Below the pieces are notes generated by a model. It saw only the letters and a program-made list of their open reading frames with translations, made no database searches and had not been told where the DNA came from. From Tritrichomonas foetus (taxonomy: Eukaryota; Parabasalia; Tritrichomonadida; Tritrichomonadidae): a stretch of DNA of 27,397 bases. Made by a program: the position numbers and the translations under genes. Positions within the stretch are counted from its first letter, which is position 1; each line of letters starts with the position of its first letter. Below, in pieces: positions 27,138 to 27,397 of the stretch. Location of the stretch: contig MLAK01000783.1 in the NCBI GenBank assembly GCA_001839685.1, forward strand, positions 1-27,397. Reading direction: 5' to 3'.

Positions 27138-27397
27138 ATGTAATCATTCATATTAGATGTAATCATTCACTTTGGATTTAATCATTCACTTTGGATGTAA
27201 TCATTCACTTTGGATGTAATCATTCACTTTGGATGTAATCATTCACTTTGGATGTAATCATTCACTTTGGATGTAATCATTCACTTTGGATGTAATCATT
27301 CACTTTGGATGTAATCATTCACTTTGGATGTAATCATTCACTTTGGATGTAATCATTCACTTTGGATGTAATCATTCACTTTGGATGTAATCATTCA
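27138..27397. repeat. 19-bp tandem array (13 full units, continues past window edge)
   Basis: The unit is ATGTAATCATTCACTTTGG. Thirteen full units lie from 27138 to 27384, then 13 bases of the next at the window end. The first unit is divergent (ending TATTAG) and the third has ATTTAA; the other units are identical. Each unit contains TCATTC and TCACTT overlapping, both initiator-like. The array starts 96 bases after the kinase stop codon. Confidence 0.97.

Noticed and set aside
27138..27397. CRISPR-like array
   Set aside because: Units are contiguous with no variable spacers, and the surrounding genes are eukaryotic.

Overview
The window looks like nuclear DNA of a trichomonad (Parabasalia), most likely an AT-rich genus such as Tritrichomonas. 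This is inferred from four things. Long open reading frames carry clearly eukaryotic proteins with no visible introns. Gene starts lie very close to TCA-pyrimidine-T initiator motifs, the known trichomonad core promoter element. Glucokinase is of the bacterial type, as in trichomonads. A flagellar assembly gene sits among VPS13, SmD2, AP-sigma and TKL-type kinase genes. I cannot confirm the species without a search.

Layout, left to right. 1-1091 is AT-rich with no gene. 1092-2921 (-) encodes an NT-C2 plus DIL-like protein. 3205-5379 (+) is a 724-aa helical protein I do not recognise. 5824-6258 (-) is a small unrecognised protein. 7126-8590 is a graveyard: a broken U2AF35 splicing factor gene (lost zinc-finger Cys, in-frame TGA) followed by short decayed coding fragments. 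8679-16634 (+) is a complete 2651-aa VPS13-type lipid-transfer protein. A tandem array of 18-bp units, organised in 54-bp triplets, lies between it and the convergent glucokinase gene (17090-18211, -). A 24-bp tandem array lies upstream of glucokinase. CFAP300 (18580-19302, -) follows, then an ankyrin-repeat gene split over all three frames (19576-20896, +), an AP-4-sigma-like adaptor subunit (21472-21897, +), and a divergent pair: TMEM222/RTE1-like membrane protein (22494-23033, -) and SmD2 (23114-23476, +).

23693-25678 is a nearly intact pogo/Tigger-like DNA transposon with 44-bp terminal inverted repeats, a TA target duplication and a DDD transposase. A TKL-type protein kinase (25909-27042, +) follows. 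The right edge is a 19-bp tandem array that runs out of the window.

The genes do not form one pathway. The window shows housekeeping genes (splicing, trafficking, lipid transfer, glycolysis, flagella) with mobile DNA, gene decay and three unrelated minisatellites in the spacers. The most unusual signals are two tandem arrays whose every unit carries initiator-like TCAYT motifs, the 54-bp higher-order structure of the third array, the doubled subterminal motif of the transposon ends, and the U2AF35 relic.
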